From: Beta vulgaris subsp. vulgaris
Taxonomy: Eukaryota; Streptophyta; Magnoliopsida; Caryophyllales; Amaranthaceae
Reading direction: 5' to 3'
DNA length: 64,000 nt
Assembly (NCBI RefSeq): GCF_026745355.1
Contig: NC_079208.1
Coordinates: 21,582,955-21,646,954 of the forward strand
A program made the translations under genes and the position numbers. Position 1 is the first letter of the stretch, and each line of letters starts with the position of its first letter. Below, one piece after another: positions 34,500 through 45,440 of the stretch. The notes beneath the pieces are model-generated. The model was not told the origin of the DNA. It did no database searches and was given only the letters and a program-made list of their open reading frames with translations.

Positions 34500-36218
34500 A
34501 AGCCATGATTCGTACAAGGCATTGATCTCCCCGAAGCCCAGGTCCAGGAGGGCCTTGTCATCAGCATCCGTATAGATGGCCTGGACGGCGGCCCTGGCCC
34601 GGGCCATCTTATGAGCTGAAGAGATAGAAGTAAAAGGGACATCAATCCCGAAGGACTCCACTCGGGCGCGTTTCTGAGTCTGCTCGCACTCTACCAGGGC
34701 AACCTCGGGAAAGAACTCAGCTTTCCGTTTGCTGCTCGAGGAGATCCCCGAAGATGCCTTGTCAGAGGCCTTAGAGGCAACGTGGGAAGGCGCCTTAGTT
34801 GCTTTCTCATAAGTTGCTTTCTCGGCAGCCTGGGCCTTCTCCACGTCCCCCTTCAGCTTCTTGGAGCGCACGTGGGGCTTCTTCGCCTTCTTCGAGTCAG
34901 TGTCCTAAAAAGAAAAAGATCAGCAAATTCCCAATGAAAAACAAGCCTAACACGCTATGCACCAAACTGCCTTTGGAGGCGGGGGCACATACATAATCTC
35001 TGCATCCAACTCGGCCATTAGTTTTGCGGCCAGATCAGAGCAGTTGTCGAATCTTTCAGCCATGGCAGGATCAAGTCGGTGTGGGGTATAACTGAAACGA
35101 AGAAAATGTCAAAATTTAGCATACATGAAGTAATCTACACATTAGACAAAGGAATTTACCCTTATAACAGATACTGCTCAAGCCCACGACCGCCAAAAAC
35201 ATCTCGTTCCGAATGTCATGACGAGTGGGTAACCAGTTCGACGGCACATAAGCCAAATCCCCCGAAGCTATTCTCGGGGTAGTAGAAAGATAAACTCCAA
35301 CGACCGCCTCCTCCCGAGACATCTCGGGGACGGTCTGATTTAATCGAAACCTGGGGCCATCCTCGGGAGGCAAGATCGGGATCCCCCAGTCACCACTGGT
35401 GTAAACGTGGTAGAAGGTTCTCCTGAAACCTTTCTGGTTCGAAGGGGGATCACGAACCACCTTGTAACCCGGGCAACATTGAAAACGGAACCATCCCGGG
35501 CCGTGACGCTCGGCGGGGCCAAGCATTAAAGTAAAAGTGTTGCCCCACAAGCGCAAACTCGGGGCCACCCCTAGAAGCTCGCAAACAGCAATAAACCCGT
35601 TTATGGTCAACCAGCTATTCGGGAGTAAGATGGTCAGGGTAAGCTGGTAGCCGTTCAGTAAGTCCTTGATAAAAGGATGTAAAGGAAACCTAAGGCCCAT
35701 CTGCATGCTATGGTGATACGTAGTAACACACCAACAGAAGGAGTCAATACCGACTCTGCACTTTTAGCCCGCACAATGAAATATGGGTCTTGGATCCAGA
35801 ATTTAGTCCGAATATATTTGGCGTTCTTTACCATGAATCTCATGAAAGTGACATCAGGAAAGTAGGTGTGAGGACCACCCTCGGGGTCAAAAAGAGGGGC
35901 CTCCTGTCCAGATATAGTCGGGGCCTCATCCTCGGGCTCTTCGGACACCGTCACCACCTTGTCCGACAAATACTTATCCAAATAACTTGAGCTGTAAGGT
36001 TTATGGGTGAGGGAAACCTCAAAAGGACCGGGAGCAGCCCCCTCATCCTCCTCGCTAAGGGAATCCGAAGGCGTAGAAAGGGGAACAACCTCGGGAATGG
36101 TAGAAGGGTCATCACAGGGAACCCGAGTGCTAACTAAGAAGCCATCTACCCCCCGAATCTCTTCAGATAACCTAATGGGAGGGGAAGCAGATTCACTAGA
36201 ATCCGACTCGGGATCCAT
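34500..36218 (-). pseudogene. Antisense spliced gene of the Tat-like element (gypsy-type ORF)
   Basis: A multi-exon antisense reading. Exon 1 starts at ATG 36218 (MDPESDSSESASPP, acidic) and runs through PDVTFMRFMVKNAKYIRTKF. A frameshift near 35760 leads to MQMGLRFPLHPFIKDLLN, LLPNSWLTINGFIAVCELLG, a block like the plant 'putative gypsy type transposon' family (Pfam Transposase_28, by recall). A GT...AG intron is likely at 35159-35092 and another at 34992-34905. Exon 2 encodes LDPAMAERFDNCSDLAAKL; exon 3 (from 34904) encodes a lysine/alanine-rich helical stretch with SSSKRKAEFF. Splice phases do not all agree, so it is decayed or my donors are off. The 3' end is lost at about 34500, fused to sense RNase H. 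Confidence 0.72.
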
Positions 36219-36445
36219 TCTAAAAGCCTAAAAAACAAAGAAGTAAGAAAAGGAAAGGGACACTAAGAGGCGTACCTTCTCGAGAAAAAACAGTCGGGAT
36301 CGGAAACGGGAATGCGCGCTCGGAGAACTCGGGATCAGAGGGAGCAAAGAGATTCTAGAGAGAAATTCTAGAGGGATTTCAGAGACAGATTTTAGAGAGA
36401 GAATGAAAGTGATTCTGGAGTACAGACAAATTCTCTCTCCACCTC

Positions 36446-36453
36446 TATATATA
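36446..36453 (-). promoter_or_regulatory. TATA box for the antisense gene
   Basis: TATATATA lies in the context GGTTATATATAGAGG on the minus strand, about 230 bp upstream of the antisense ATG at 36218. The transcribed leader that follows is CT/GA-rich. Its placement suggests that the antisense gene has its own promoter inside the element. Confidence 0.55.
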
Positions 36454-36689
36454 ACCCCCATCTCCCCTCCGCGTTGCGACAACCTATGGACCCTCAATGG
36501 GCCCTCAAAAGATTGGGCCAAAACAGAAAAAAAAGGTCCAACTCAAATTCAGGCCCAAAAGTCCAAATGACTAAAAGCCAAAAAGTCAACGGTCAAACTC
36601 CCAACGTCAAACCCTACTCTCAAAAACCTTGACTCCCCCCAATCGTCCCCGAGTAGTATACCCCTACTTGGTCAATCCAAGAGAATCTC

Positions 36690-37330
36690 TAATTGCATAT
36701 GAAGGCTCATTGGCCCCCGAGTTGGGTACCCCTACTTGGTCAGTCGAAGGGGCTCCCATACTTAGCCAAATAATGAGCTAAGTTCAATCATAACCAACTC
36801 GGGATTGCATATGGAGGCTCATTGGCCCCCGAGTTGGGTACCCCTACTTGGTCAATCCAAGGGGCTCCCATACTTAGCCAAATAATGAGCTAAGTTCAAT
36901 CATAACCAACTCTGGATTGCATGTGGAGGCTCATTGGCCCCCGAGTTGGGTACCCCTACTTGGTCAATCCAAGGGGCTCCATACTTAGCCAAATAATGAG
37001 CTAAGTTCAATCATAACCAACTCGGGATTGCATATGAAGGCTCATTTGGCCTTCGAGTTGGGTACCCCTACTTGGTCAATCCAAGGGGCTCCATACTTAG
37101 CCAAATAATGAGCTAAGTTCAATCATAACCAACTCGGGATTGCATATGAAGGCTCATTGGCCTTCGAGTTGGGTACCCCTACTTGGTCAATCCAAGGGGC
37201 TCCCATACTTAGCCAAATAATGAGCTAAGTTCAATCATGACCAACTCGGGATTGCATATGGAGGCTTATTGGGCCCCGAGTTAGGTACCCCTACTTGGTC
37301 AATCCAAGGGGCTCTCGGATTTGGCCAAAA
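36690..37330. repeat. 111-bp minisatellite in the Tat-like element 3' region
   Basis: About six copies of a 110-113-bp unit containing GATTGCATATGGAGGCTCAT, CCGAGTTGGGTACCCCTACT and CCAAATAATGAGCTAAGTTC. Starts are at about 36690, 36801, 36913, 37023, 37136 and 37247, with a partial unit after. Copies are very similar. The array lies between the antisense promoter and the 3' LTR. Confidence 0.92.
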
Positions 37331-37912
37331 TTTGGCTAAGGTAATTCGAGGCCAACTCGGGAATTTGCACGGGCTACCCGAGACCTCCTCCCCAACTCGG
37401 GAAAACACGCTCCCGTGGTATCGCACCACACCCAAGTCGGGCGGAAGATCCTCGAGATTCCTCTTAGCCCACGATTTCGGGGTCGGGATTCAATCTGGGA
37501 AGCTAGGAGCCCCCCATCTCGGGTCGGGAGTCATTCCCCGAGAGTGGAGATCCCCCTCTCCCAGTTGGGACTCGGCCTCCTTAAACGCAGATCATCTACC
37601 CAAGTCGGGATCATCCCCCTCAAGCTGGGATCCGCATCACCCTAGTCGGGACTCAGGTCTCTTGAGGCCGGACTTCATCACGCTCGAGCCAGGGTCGTCC
37701 CGTATCGGGATGCGACACTCTCGGGACGGGAGTCATCTCACATGTCGGGATTGCATAAACTAATCTAAAGCGATTGGATATGGTCTCAGGGTCCCCCAAG
37801 GTTACATCAGAATCCCGTATTCCAAGACAATGGATTATCATGACGAACATTCCGTCAACCAACTGTGCCTTAAGTTCGAAATCCGGCCCCAATTGTTTGA
37901 CGTGGGGCTAAT
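37331..37912. other. TCGGGA-rich spacer before the 3' LTR
   Basis: A non-coding segment in which short words TCGGGA, TCGGGAT and AGTTGGGA recur irregularly (about 15 times in 400 bp), often next to CCCC. The apparent ORF of 164 codons at 37269-37763 follows from this GC-rich low-complexity sequence. The last bases, GACGTGGGGCTAAT, may include a weak polypurine tract just before the LTR at 37913. Confidence 0.6.
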
Positions 37913-38370
37913 TGTTTGGGCCCGTGGCCTGTTCCCCTAAAATATCAGAAAACCCTCTTCTCAAGGCCTATGCCTCCTAGGTCAAAAGGGAATTCACCAG
38001 CTTTTAGGCAATAAAGCAACTTTACCTTAAAATGGTGGAGGCTTCCCTGGGTCTTGGGATGCTCCCCTAAAGGGTTTCTTGTCTGGGAAATCCCCAACAA
38101 CTATAAATACCAACAGTACCATCAATGAACAGGTATTCAATTCTAACCTAACAAAACCAGAGCATCTCTCTCTAGACTGGATTACTTTCTCTCTCTACCT
38201 CAATCTCAACTGACTTGAGCGTCGGAGGGGATTTCCCGGAAACACCCCCGGGCCAGTTTTTCCTTGTTTTGCAGGATTGGAGACTTCGAGACTCGGGATT
38301 CTAACCTAACTCGGGATTTGACTCTCACCCTAAACATATTACTCTTTTGACTAGTTTCTACGCAGAAACA
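37913..38370 (+). repeat. 3' LTR of the Tat-like element
   Basis: 458 bp, begins TGTTTGGGCCCGTGG and ends ACGCAGAAACA. It pairs with 30396-30853. It is flanked on the right by ATATT, matching GTATT on the left with one change. Confidence 0.93.
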
Positions 38371-38690
38371 ATATTTAACTGATAAAAAAAGTTGTTGTCA
38401 AATAGGAGACTGCTTTCAAATAAAACCGGTTTCCTTGAATATTTTATTTTTTTAATTCAATTTTTTTTCAACATAATACAATACTATACGTACATATATA
38501 TTCTTCTTGTGAATAGATAGGAGACTACTTCTAACTTGAACCGGTTTCCTAAAAATATTAATTTTAAAATTTAATATCTTTTTAATAATACTCTCGTGTA
38601 ATATAAGTTTTATACATGATTATATATAGTTTTAAAATTATTTATCCTTTTTAATGCAACAAATACCATAACAAAATAATAACTACCACG
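38371..38690 (+). mobile_element. CACTA subterminal region (continuation)
   Basis: After the Tat-like element the CACTA sequence resumes. Two copies of a block, AAATAGGAGACTGC...AACCGGTTTCC and GATAGGAGACTAC...AACCGGTTTCC, occur near 38400 and 38515. They match ATAGGAGATCG...GTAGGAAACC near 20930. This order is as expected for subterminal repeats of an EnSpm/CACTA element broken by nested insertions at its GTATT site. Confidence 0.6.
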
Positions 38691-41552
38691 TTATCCAGCT
38701 TGAAGCCGCGGCATCGATCCCTAAAACCTCTACTCCCAAAATCCAAATTCTCCCCAAAATCCAAATTCTACCCATAATCCAAAATTTTCCATCACAATTC
38801 CACCTAAATTCCGCTCAATTCTCAATTGAAAAACTGAAAATTTGTCTTTTGCAATTTGATCTTTCAATCACAATACGAAACAATCCTCTCTATTCAGAAT
38901 TTAGTAATTTTTCGACTCAAATTAGTCAGTAAGAAGCGTATATATGATGATGGTTGTTTTTCAATTTCGCTAGTTCCTAATCCTCGAATTTGTAATTCAA
39001 CTTTGTCAATTCTTTTCGCTGTAATCGATCTTGGGGCTTTCACATTGTTCGTCGATTTCAGGTGAATTGACTAACATTAGCTTCGCAATTGTAAAATTCA
39101 TAAAGTTTAAGTTTTTAGTAATCATTGATTTGATCTCTATTGGTTTGTTTAATTTTAGTATTCAGTTTTTGCAAAATTTGCATTGTTTATTGCTGTAGTC
39201 GATTTTATTAAATTTTCGTTACTTAGATAATTACTTGCTTTTAAACCAAAAACAAACCAAAGCAATAAACTGGGTTGCATTGTGTTCTTCCTCAAGTTTG
39301 ATTTGGTAGTTCTTCTAATGGATTCGGCTAGTTAAATGAATTTATGTTAGTTGATGGCGTACTTCATATTTCACTTGGAAATTTTGGTAGTGTCAACTTT
39401 GGGCTCTAGCGACTCTTTGAGCGACTAGTTGTGTGTATAAATCCATTAGCCGAACTTTCTTTGTCAGGAGTGGCAATATTAGATAATAATTTCAATATGA
39501 TGCATATTTGTAACTTGGAGGATGACTTCTCAATCACAATCATAACTCATAAGGCTCAGGTAGACTCTAAATTTATCTTTTTTCCAATCACAGTTGTTAT
39601 TTGTTTTGATTCTTTTGGTGTGTGCTAAATTATGCTGTATGGTGTCTTGCCACTATCAAAATTATGCTAGTGTGATACTAAGGTGGGCGGCATTTCAACA
39701 GTGTTATTTGTTTGCCAATTGATGTCATAACTTGTGTTTAGACACTGATTTTATTGTATTGATTGTGGTTCTGCTTTCTCTAATTATGGCCTTGCTTTGT
39801 TAATTGGTTGATAATATGTGGGTGTTCTGTATATCTTTCTTGTTCTTTTATGGGTGTGACTTGAAATGTGGTAAACACGGCCCAATCTGAAGCACCAAGT
39901 ACACATCATATTTTGTATAGCTGATCTGTTTCACTTTTATAGATGGCGTATGAGCACAATAATAGTCTATCACCAACTATGAAAAGTAACCGTGAAAAGT
40001 AATATATGCACTAAAATTCAGTCTTCAACTATTTTGCATAGCTCACACCAATCTACTACTCCGTTCATGGCCAGCTTACAAATCACTTTCTTTTAATGAT
40101 TTGATCATTGATTAACAAAGCTGCTTATGATATAGTCACTGTAATTGCTTGTCTGTGGATACTGTTGCTATCTTTGTCTGCAGTTCTGCATGCAATTATA
40201 TGGATGGTCATAAAAGGGCCTCAAGAATGGTTTCGACCAAGGCTGAAACTTGAATGAGGCTTATTTGGGTGTCTGTTCAGCTCAACTTGACACTCAAAGA
40301 ATGCTTGTACGTACACATTAGAAATAAGACATAAGTACATGACATAAATATTGCATGTACATAGATCAAGAATCAAGATGATAATTTGGAGAATTCATCA
40401 GAAATAAAATTGAAATTACTTAAGGCAAAAGACTCCAAGATCTAAGAAAGGGGACAGAACATTAAGTAGGAGAAAGCATTATAGTAGTTCAAGGGAAAAA
40501 AAAAGCTAAGTGCAATTCACAAAATCCCTGAAGCAGCAACATCAAGCAAAAGAAAGAAGAAAGATATAATTTGGATTTTGGAGATGTAAATTAAGTTAAA
40601 CAGATAAGCAACATCTTAGGTATCATTTACTAATAAATTTTGGAAACCTCGATTCAGAAGGCTGGCAGTTCACCAACTACGAAGAAATGGTGATCTCATC
40701 AATTGTAAAATCAAACAAGCAAGGGGAGACATAACATAAAACATGGCTAAGACTTCATTGTAATTGCTTATCAGTGGATACTTGTATAGAACTATAGAAG
40801 TGCAAAAGTAAGTCAGCAGTTGACACTATTGAATGCTATATATTCATCTCTCAAACTATATGGCCATATCGCAATTAGGTACTCTACTCCCATTTTCCAT
40901 CTAAATATTTCCAAAAGATTTTACCTGAATTTGCCTATTTTACAACAACAAATTACTTCCTCAAATGCCAAATATTTTTTTTGATTCACTGTATATGAAA
41001 ATGTAAATTGGAAAGTAGGATATTTGAGAATAAAACTCAATTATATCATGAGTTCTGCTAAAACTTCATGTTGTTGTATTATTTATAATTCATGTATCTA
41101 TCTAATTGCTACTACTTCATGCTGCCCACATATAACTCAGCTGTCAATCTAATTGCTATACTTCATGCTCATTTTCGTTGCTTTTGCAACACGCTTCCAA
41201 GAGCATTTTAGGTACAGAATCAAGACATACTCAACATATTCACACATACACTGCGGTACCAAGTGTACTGATAAAAGGCTCCTACAATCTTAGCTAGTTC
41301 TCATGGCATATAGCTCAAACGGAAACAAAATCAACTCTCGATTTACAACTACTTGTATCCTTGATATAAAGAAATTTAAACAAATCCTAAATCACAAAAT
41401 ACATACATAATTAGCATCACATTACAATCAAAAACCTATATTTATGAGTTTAGTTACACCTTAAGGAAACATTGGAAACAAAAATGTATACAAGAGTAAA
41501 AAAGTCGTCAATAAAGGTATATACATCATCATATTGACAGAGAAAGACGCTA
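38691..41552. other. Unassigned AT-rich region, possibly CACTA interior
   Basis: About 2.9 kb without a recognisable protein. 38700-39065 looks like a plant 5' UTR or first exon: repeated CCAAAATCCAAATTC words, then ATTTCAGGTGAATTG at 39056-39070, a plausible donor context. Later T-rich stretches are intron-like. Two imperfect copies of GTAATTGCTTGTCTGTGGATA lie near 40140 and 40757, and a related pair (CTAATTGCTACTACTTCATG type) near 41105 and 41155. The ORFs at 38856-39065 and 39431-39628 match no family I know. The region could be the decayed first part of a CACTA transposase gene. No CACTA 3' end is seen before the next element. Confidence 0.35.
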
Positions 41553-41652
41553 AAGCCCAAACACAATCCCCCCCTAAAACTGAACCTATTCTAAGCCCAA
41601 ACACACTTCTTTTCTTTCTTTCTAGCCTAATTTCATTGTGGTTGTATCAATC

Positions 41653-42437
41653 ATGAGTGGAGGTGAATAAAATCAGTTTAAAAGGGGTATGAACATGAAT
41701 GAACCAAGGTTGGTTGGAGTAGAGAATCAAATAGCCACTTTTTCTGAGCAAATGGCTAATATGATGGCAGTTATGAGAGATGTGGGGTTAAGAGGATCAA
41801 TGAGGAGAGAAAATGTGGAGGATGAAGGTGTAGCTTATGATAATAGTGAGGAGGTTGTCTTTGAGACTTCTAGAACTAGGAGAAGGCCACGAAAAGTTGA
41901 TGACTTTAGAGACATTAAGTTAGAAGTTCTTCATCTAAGCCTTGTTTTAAGAAGAATTCTCCATGCTAAAGAAGCTAAATTGATTCCATCACAAAGGGAT
42001 CAAATCTTTCAAACAAAATGCTTGATTGGAGGGAAGATATGTTCGATGATCATTGATGGAGGGAGCTGCACCAATGTCGCCTCATCTTCTATGGTGGACA
42101 AGCTCAATCATCCTACCTTCCAACATCCAAAACCTTATAAGCTTCATTGGCTTAATGATGGCAATTGTGTGGAGGTAACAAAAAAGCTTTAATTAGCTTT
42201 TCTTTTGGTGATTCTTATAAGGATGAAGTTCTTTGTGATGTTTTACCTATGGATGCATGTCATGTACTATTAGGTAGACCTTGGCAATCTGATAAAGAAA
42301 CTTTGCATAATGGTAGGACTAATACATACACTTTCATGCATAATAAGAAGAAAATTGTGCTTAGTCCTAGTAACCATGGCCGAATCATTTTAAACCAAAA
42401 ACAACACCACCTAAAACACAAAACAAAAAAACCTTAA
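41653..42437 (+). pseudogene. Gag-protease remnant of copy 1, capsid deleted
   Basis: The ATG corresponding to copy 2 is at 41653, but codon 6 is TAA (GAA in copy 2). The frame from the next ATG (41689) reads the Gag N-terminus (MANMMAVMRDVGLRG, RTRRRPRKVDDFRD) and then jumps at about 41930 to HLSLVLRRILHAKEA. In copy 2 about 840 bp lie between these, coding for the capsid region and the zinc knuckle. The protease motif CSMIIDGGSCTNV follows near 42040. The frame shifts near 42180 and continues as KALISFSFGDSYKDE and MDACHVLLGRPWQ to 42437. Confidence 0.85.
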
Positions 42438-42532
42438 TCCTTTCTAAACCTCAATTAGATAAAGCTGTATAAAAGGGGAAGGCTATGTATTTGTTGTTGT
42501 TATTGGATGAAAATGATGAAACCTTTAATTAA

Positions 42533-43369
42533 GTGCACGAAATGGTTAGGCCATTAGTGGTGGAGTTTGGTGATGTTTTTCCTAATGACCTTCCATATGG
42601 TTTACCCCCTAGTAGAGGAATTGAACACCAAAATGACTTGATTCCTGAAGCACCATTACCTAACAAACCAGCTTATAGATGTAATCCTGAAAAAGCTAAG
42701 GAGTTGCAAAAACAAGTTAGTGAATTGTTAGCTAAAGGATTTGTGCAAGAAAGTCTTAGTCCATGTGTTGTGCCTGTTATTTTGGTTCCAAAGAAGGATG
42801 GTTCAATGAGAATGTGTGTAGATTGCAGAGCTATTAACAACATTACAGTTAAGTATAGGTATCCAATACCTAACTTGATGATTTGCTTGATGAATTACAT
42901 GGTTCCACTATATTTTCGAAGATAGACTTGAGAAGTGGTTATCATCAGATTGAATCAAGGAGGGTGATGAATGGAAAACAGTTTTAAAACTAAGAGTGGT
43001 TTGTATGAGTGGCGTGTGATGCCATTTGGATTGAAAAATGCTCCTAGTACTTTCATGAGACTTATGCACGAGGTACTCAGGCCCTTCATTGGTATCTTTG
43101 ATGTTGTTTATTTTGATGATATTCTTGTGTATAGTCAAAGTGAACAGGAACATCTAGTGCATCTCAAGAAGGTTTTCCTTAAACTAAGGGAAAAGAAGCT
43201 TTATGCAAAGATGGAGAAGTGTGAGTTCTTCACTTCAAGCGTGACTTTTCTTGGATTCATAGTGTCATCTAATGGCATTTCTATGGATGAATCTAAGGTG
43301 GAAGCAATCAAGTCTTGGCCAGTTCCCAAATCTATCACTGAGGTTCGAAGTTTCCATGGTCTTTATTAG
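42533..43369 (+). pseudogene. Reverse transcriptase of copy 1, frameshifted
   Basis: 42533-42925 has the segment before RT and the RT fingers: LPPSRGIEHQNDLIPEA, SPCVVPVILVPKKDG, MRMCVDCRAINNIT. A frameshift near 42880 and further damage to about 42970 interrupt the palm. 42971-43369 continues with [16 protein letters not shown] and the catalytic YFDD at 43109-43120, then [19 protein letters not shown]. It ends where a deletion removes the [11 protein letters not shown] region. YFDD differs from YLDD in the minus-strand chromovirus, which shows that these are separate families. Confidence 0.88.
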
Positions 43370-43895
43370 GACTCCAGCAGCACAAGAAGCATTTGAGCAG
43401 TTGAAGAATATGCTTAGTAAGGCTCCTGTTCTAGCCTTACCTGATTTCAAGAAAGTGTTTGAAGTTGAGTGTGATGCTAGTGGCGTGGGCATTGGAGATG
43501 TTTTGCAACAAGGAGGGCATCCCATAGCTTATTTCAGTGAGAAGCTCAATCAATCTAGGCTCAACTACAACACTTATGATAAGGAGTTCTATGCTATTGT
43601 TCGTGCCTTGACTCATTGGACTCATTATCTCAGACCAACTCAATTTGTGCTTCATTCAGATCATCAATCCTTGAAGTACATCAATGGACAACATAAGCTC
43701 ATTCCAAGACATGCAAAATGGGTTGAATTCCTTCAGTCCTTTGATTTTGTTTCAAAATATAACATTGAAGTTTCTAACATTGTTGCAGATGCTTTATCAA
43801 GGAGGCATTCTATGCTTTCTTCATGGAGGCTCGTGTACTTGGCTTTAGTCATCTTAAGATATATTATGAAGATCCAAATTTCTCTTTATTGTTAG
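43370..43895 (+). pseudogene. RNase H of copy 1
   Basis: After the deletion junction (about 43370) the frame reads [16 protein letters not shown], then [28 protein letters not shown] and [14 protein letters not shown]. All RNase H acidic positions that can be judged by eye are present. It continues [16 protein letters not shown] and [13 protein letters not shown] and then shifts into the integrase linker. This copy retains the core lost from the element at 23441-29119. Confidence 0.88.
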
Positions 43896-45215
43896 AAGCA
43901 TGCAAGGATGGATCTCATGGAGCTTATACATTCCAAGATGGCTTTCTTTTTCGAAACAACAAGCTGTGCATCCCTAAATGTTCATTAAGGGATTTGCTAA
44001 TCAAGGAGGTTTATGGAGGAGGACTAGCAGGACACTTTGGCATTAACAAAACTGTTGATGTATTGCGAGAACACTTCTATTGGCCGAAACTTGCAGGAGA
44101 TGTTCATTCACTTCTAGCTCGATGTTCTATATGACAAAAGGCGAAAAGTTCTTTTCATCAAGGACTTTACACGCCGCTTCCTGCTCCAGTTCAACCATGG
44201 GAAGATGTGAGCATGGATTTCATAGTTGCTCTGCCCAGAACTCAAAGGCAAAAAGATGCAATCATGGTGGTGGTAGATAGATTCTCTAAAATGGCTCATT
44301 TCATTCCTTGTAATAAAACTGATGATGCTATTCATGTTGCTGATTTGTTCTTTAAGGAAATAATTAGACTTCATGGAGTGCCAAAGTCTATTGTTTCTGA
44401 TAAAGATGTAAAGTTTCTTAGCTATTTTTGGAAGACGTTGTGGAAGCTTTTAGGTACTAAGTTGCTGTTTAGTACAACTGCTCATCCTCAAACTGATGGC
44501 CAAACTGAAGTGACCAACAGGACCTTGACTATGCTGCTAAGGACACTAGTGAACAAGTCTCAAAGAGATTGGGATCTAAAGCTAGCTCATGCTGAGTTTG
44601 CTTACAATAGATCACCAACTTATGCTACTAAACACTCACCATTCGAGGTAAATTATGGGATTAATCCTTTAAGTCCTATTGATTTACTTCCCTATTGATG
44701 TACATAGTAGCAAGGAAGCTGAAGTGAAAGCAAAAGAAATGAAGCAATTTCATCAACAAATTCGAACCAGAATAGAGAAAGTGAATGAAGCATACAAAGT
44801 TCGAGCAAACAAGCATAGAAGAGAAGTTGTTTACAAGCCTGGTGATCTAGTATGGTTACATCTAAGGAAGGAAAGATTTCCTACAAGGAGGAAGAAGAAG
44901 CTAATGCCACGACGTGATGGACCTTTCAAAGTGCTAGAAAAGATCAACAACAATGCATACAAGATAGAGTTGCCAGATGAATTGGGGAACATATCTGCAA
45001 CGTTCAATGTTGGTGATCTAGCTCCCTCTATTGCAGATGAATCTGAGTTACAAGAAGACCTTTTCGAACCTGAGGAGAATGATGCAGGAGCATCTAGCTT
45101 AAACCAAGGTCTTCTTGTTCAACATGATCACAAGGAGAATATGGTGAAGGAAGTACAATTCATAAGCTTAACTAGCTCGGTTTTCCCTAAAACTCTTCTT
45201 AAGCATCTTAATTAG
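43823..45215 (+). pseudogene. Integrase of copy 1, core open
   Basis: 43823-44134 has the zinc-binding part (GLAGHFGINKTVDVL, HFYWPKLAGDVH, ARCSI) ending at a TGA where a cysteine region is expected. 44207-44698 has an open catalytic core with [29 protein letters not shown] and [14 protein letters not shown], so the D, D and E are all in frame. 44679-45215 is the C-terminal domain (KPGDLVWLHLRKERFP, RRDGPFKVLEKINN, SATFNVGDLAPS) plus a hydrophilic tail ending LLKHLN. It is the best-preserved integrase in the window but is still split between frames. Confidence 0.88.
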
Positions 45216-45440
45216 GTTAATCTTTTGCTAATCTCTTTCTAAGCAATATTAATTAGTACTAACATACCTTAATCGTCATTAAATATTGACAATCAAGTTT
45301 AGTAGGTGATTAACTAGCCTAATTAGGTGTATTAGTTAAGCTAATCAAGTTTAGAGCTTAAGCTATCTTAATTCACTTGTAATCCGATTTTGTAACGCAT
45401 TTACGAGGCTTATTTTTCTGAAATTCTAAGCCACCTCAAG
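45216..45440 (+). other. 3' untranslated region of copy 1
   Basis: An AT-rich stretch with repeated TTAATTAG/CTAATTAGG words, shared with 50740-50985 after copy 2. No coding signal. Confidence 0.5.

Larger units (their letters stand above)
30396..38370 (+). mobile_element. Tat-like Ty3/gypsy element with antisense gene, integrase deleted
   Basis: A 7975-bp element with 458-bp LTRs (30396-30853 and 37913-38370). The 5' LTR start is mutated (TATTTGGGCCC for TGTTTGGGCCC); both LTRs end GAAACA. Flanks are GTATT and ATATT, a 5-bp duplication with one change. A TGGCGCCG-type primer site follows the 5' LTR. Sense genes are gag, protease and RT/RNase H. The rest of RNase H and all integrase are missing at about 34500, where an antisense gene takes over. 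An antisense ORF and 3' tandem repeats are known features of the Tat lineage of plant Ty3/gypsy elements. Confidence 0.92.

Noticed and set aside
37269..37763. 164-codon ORF in the 3' region of the Tat-like element
   Set aside because: It lies in minisatellite and TCGGGA-rich DNA, has proline/serine/glycine-rich composition and no family motif.
38856..39628. Possible host gene with first exon and intron near 39065
   Set aside because: Only a UTR-like composition and one donor-like site; no protein match and no downstream exons that can be followed, so kept as unassigned.
42030..42085. DGG in place of DSG/DTG in the protease as a novel inactivating change
   Set aside because: Both tandem copies have it and, from memory, related plant chromoviruses often do; not enough to call unusual.
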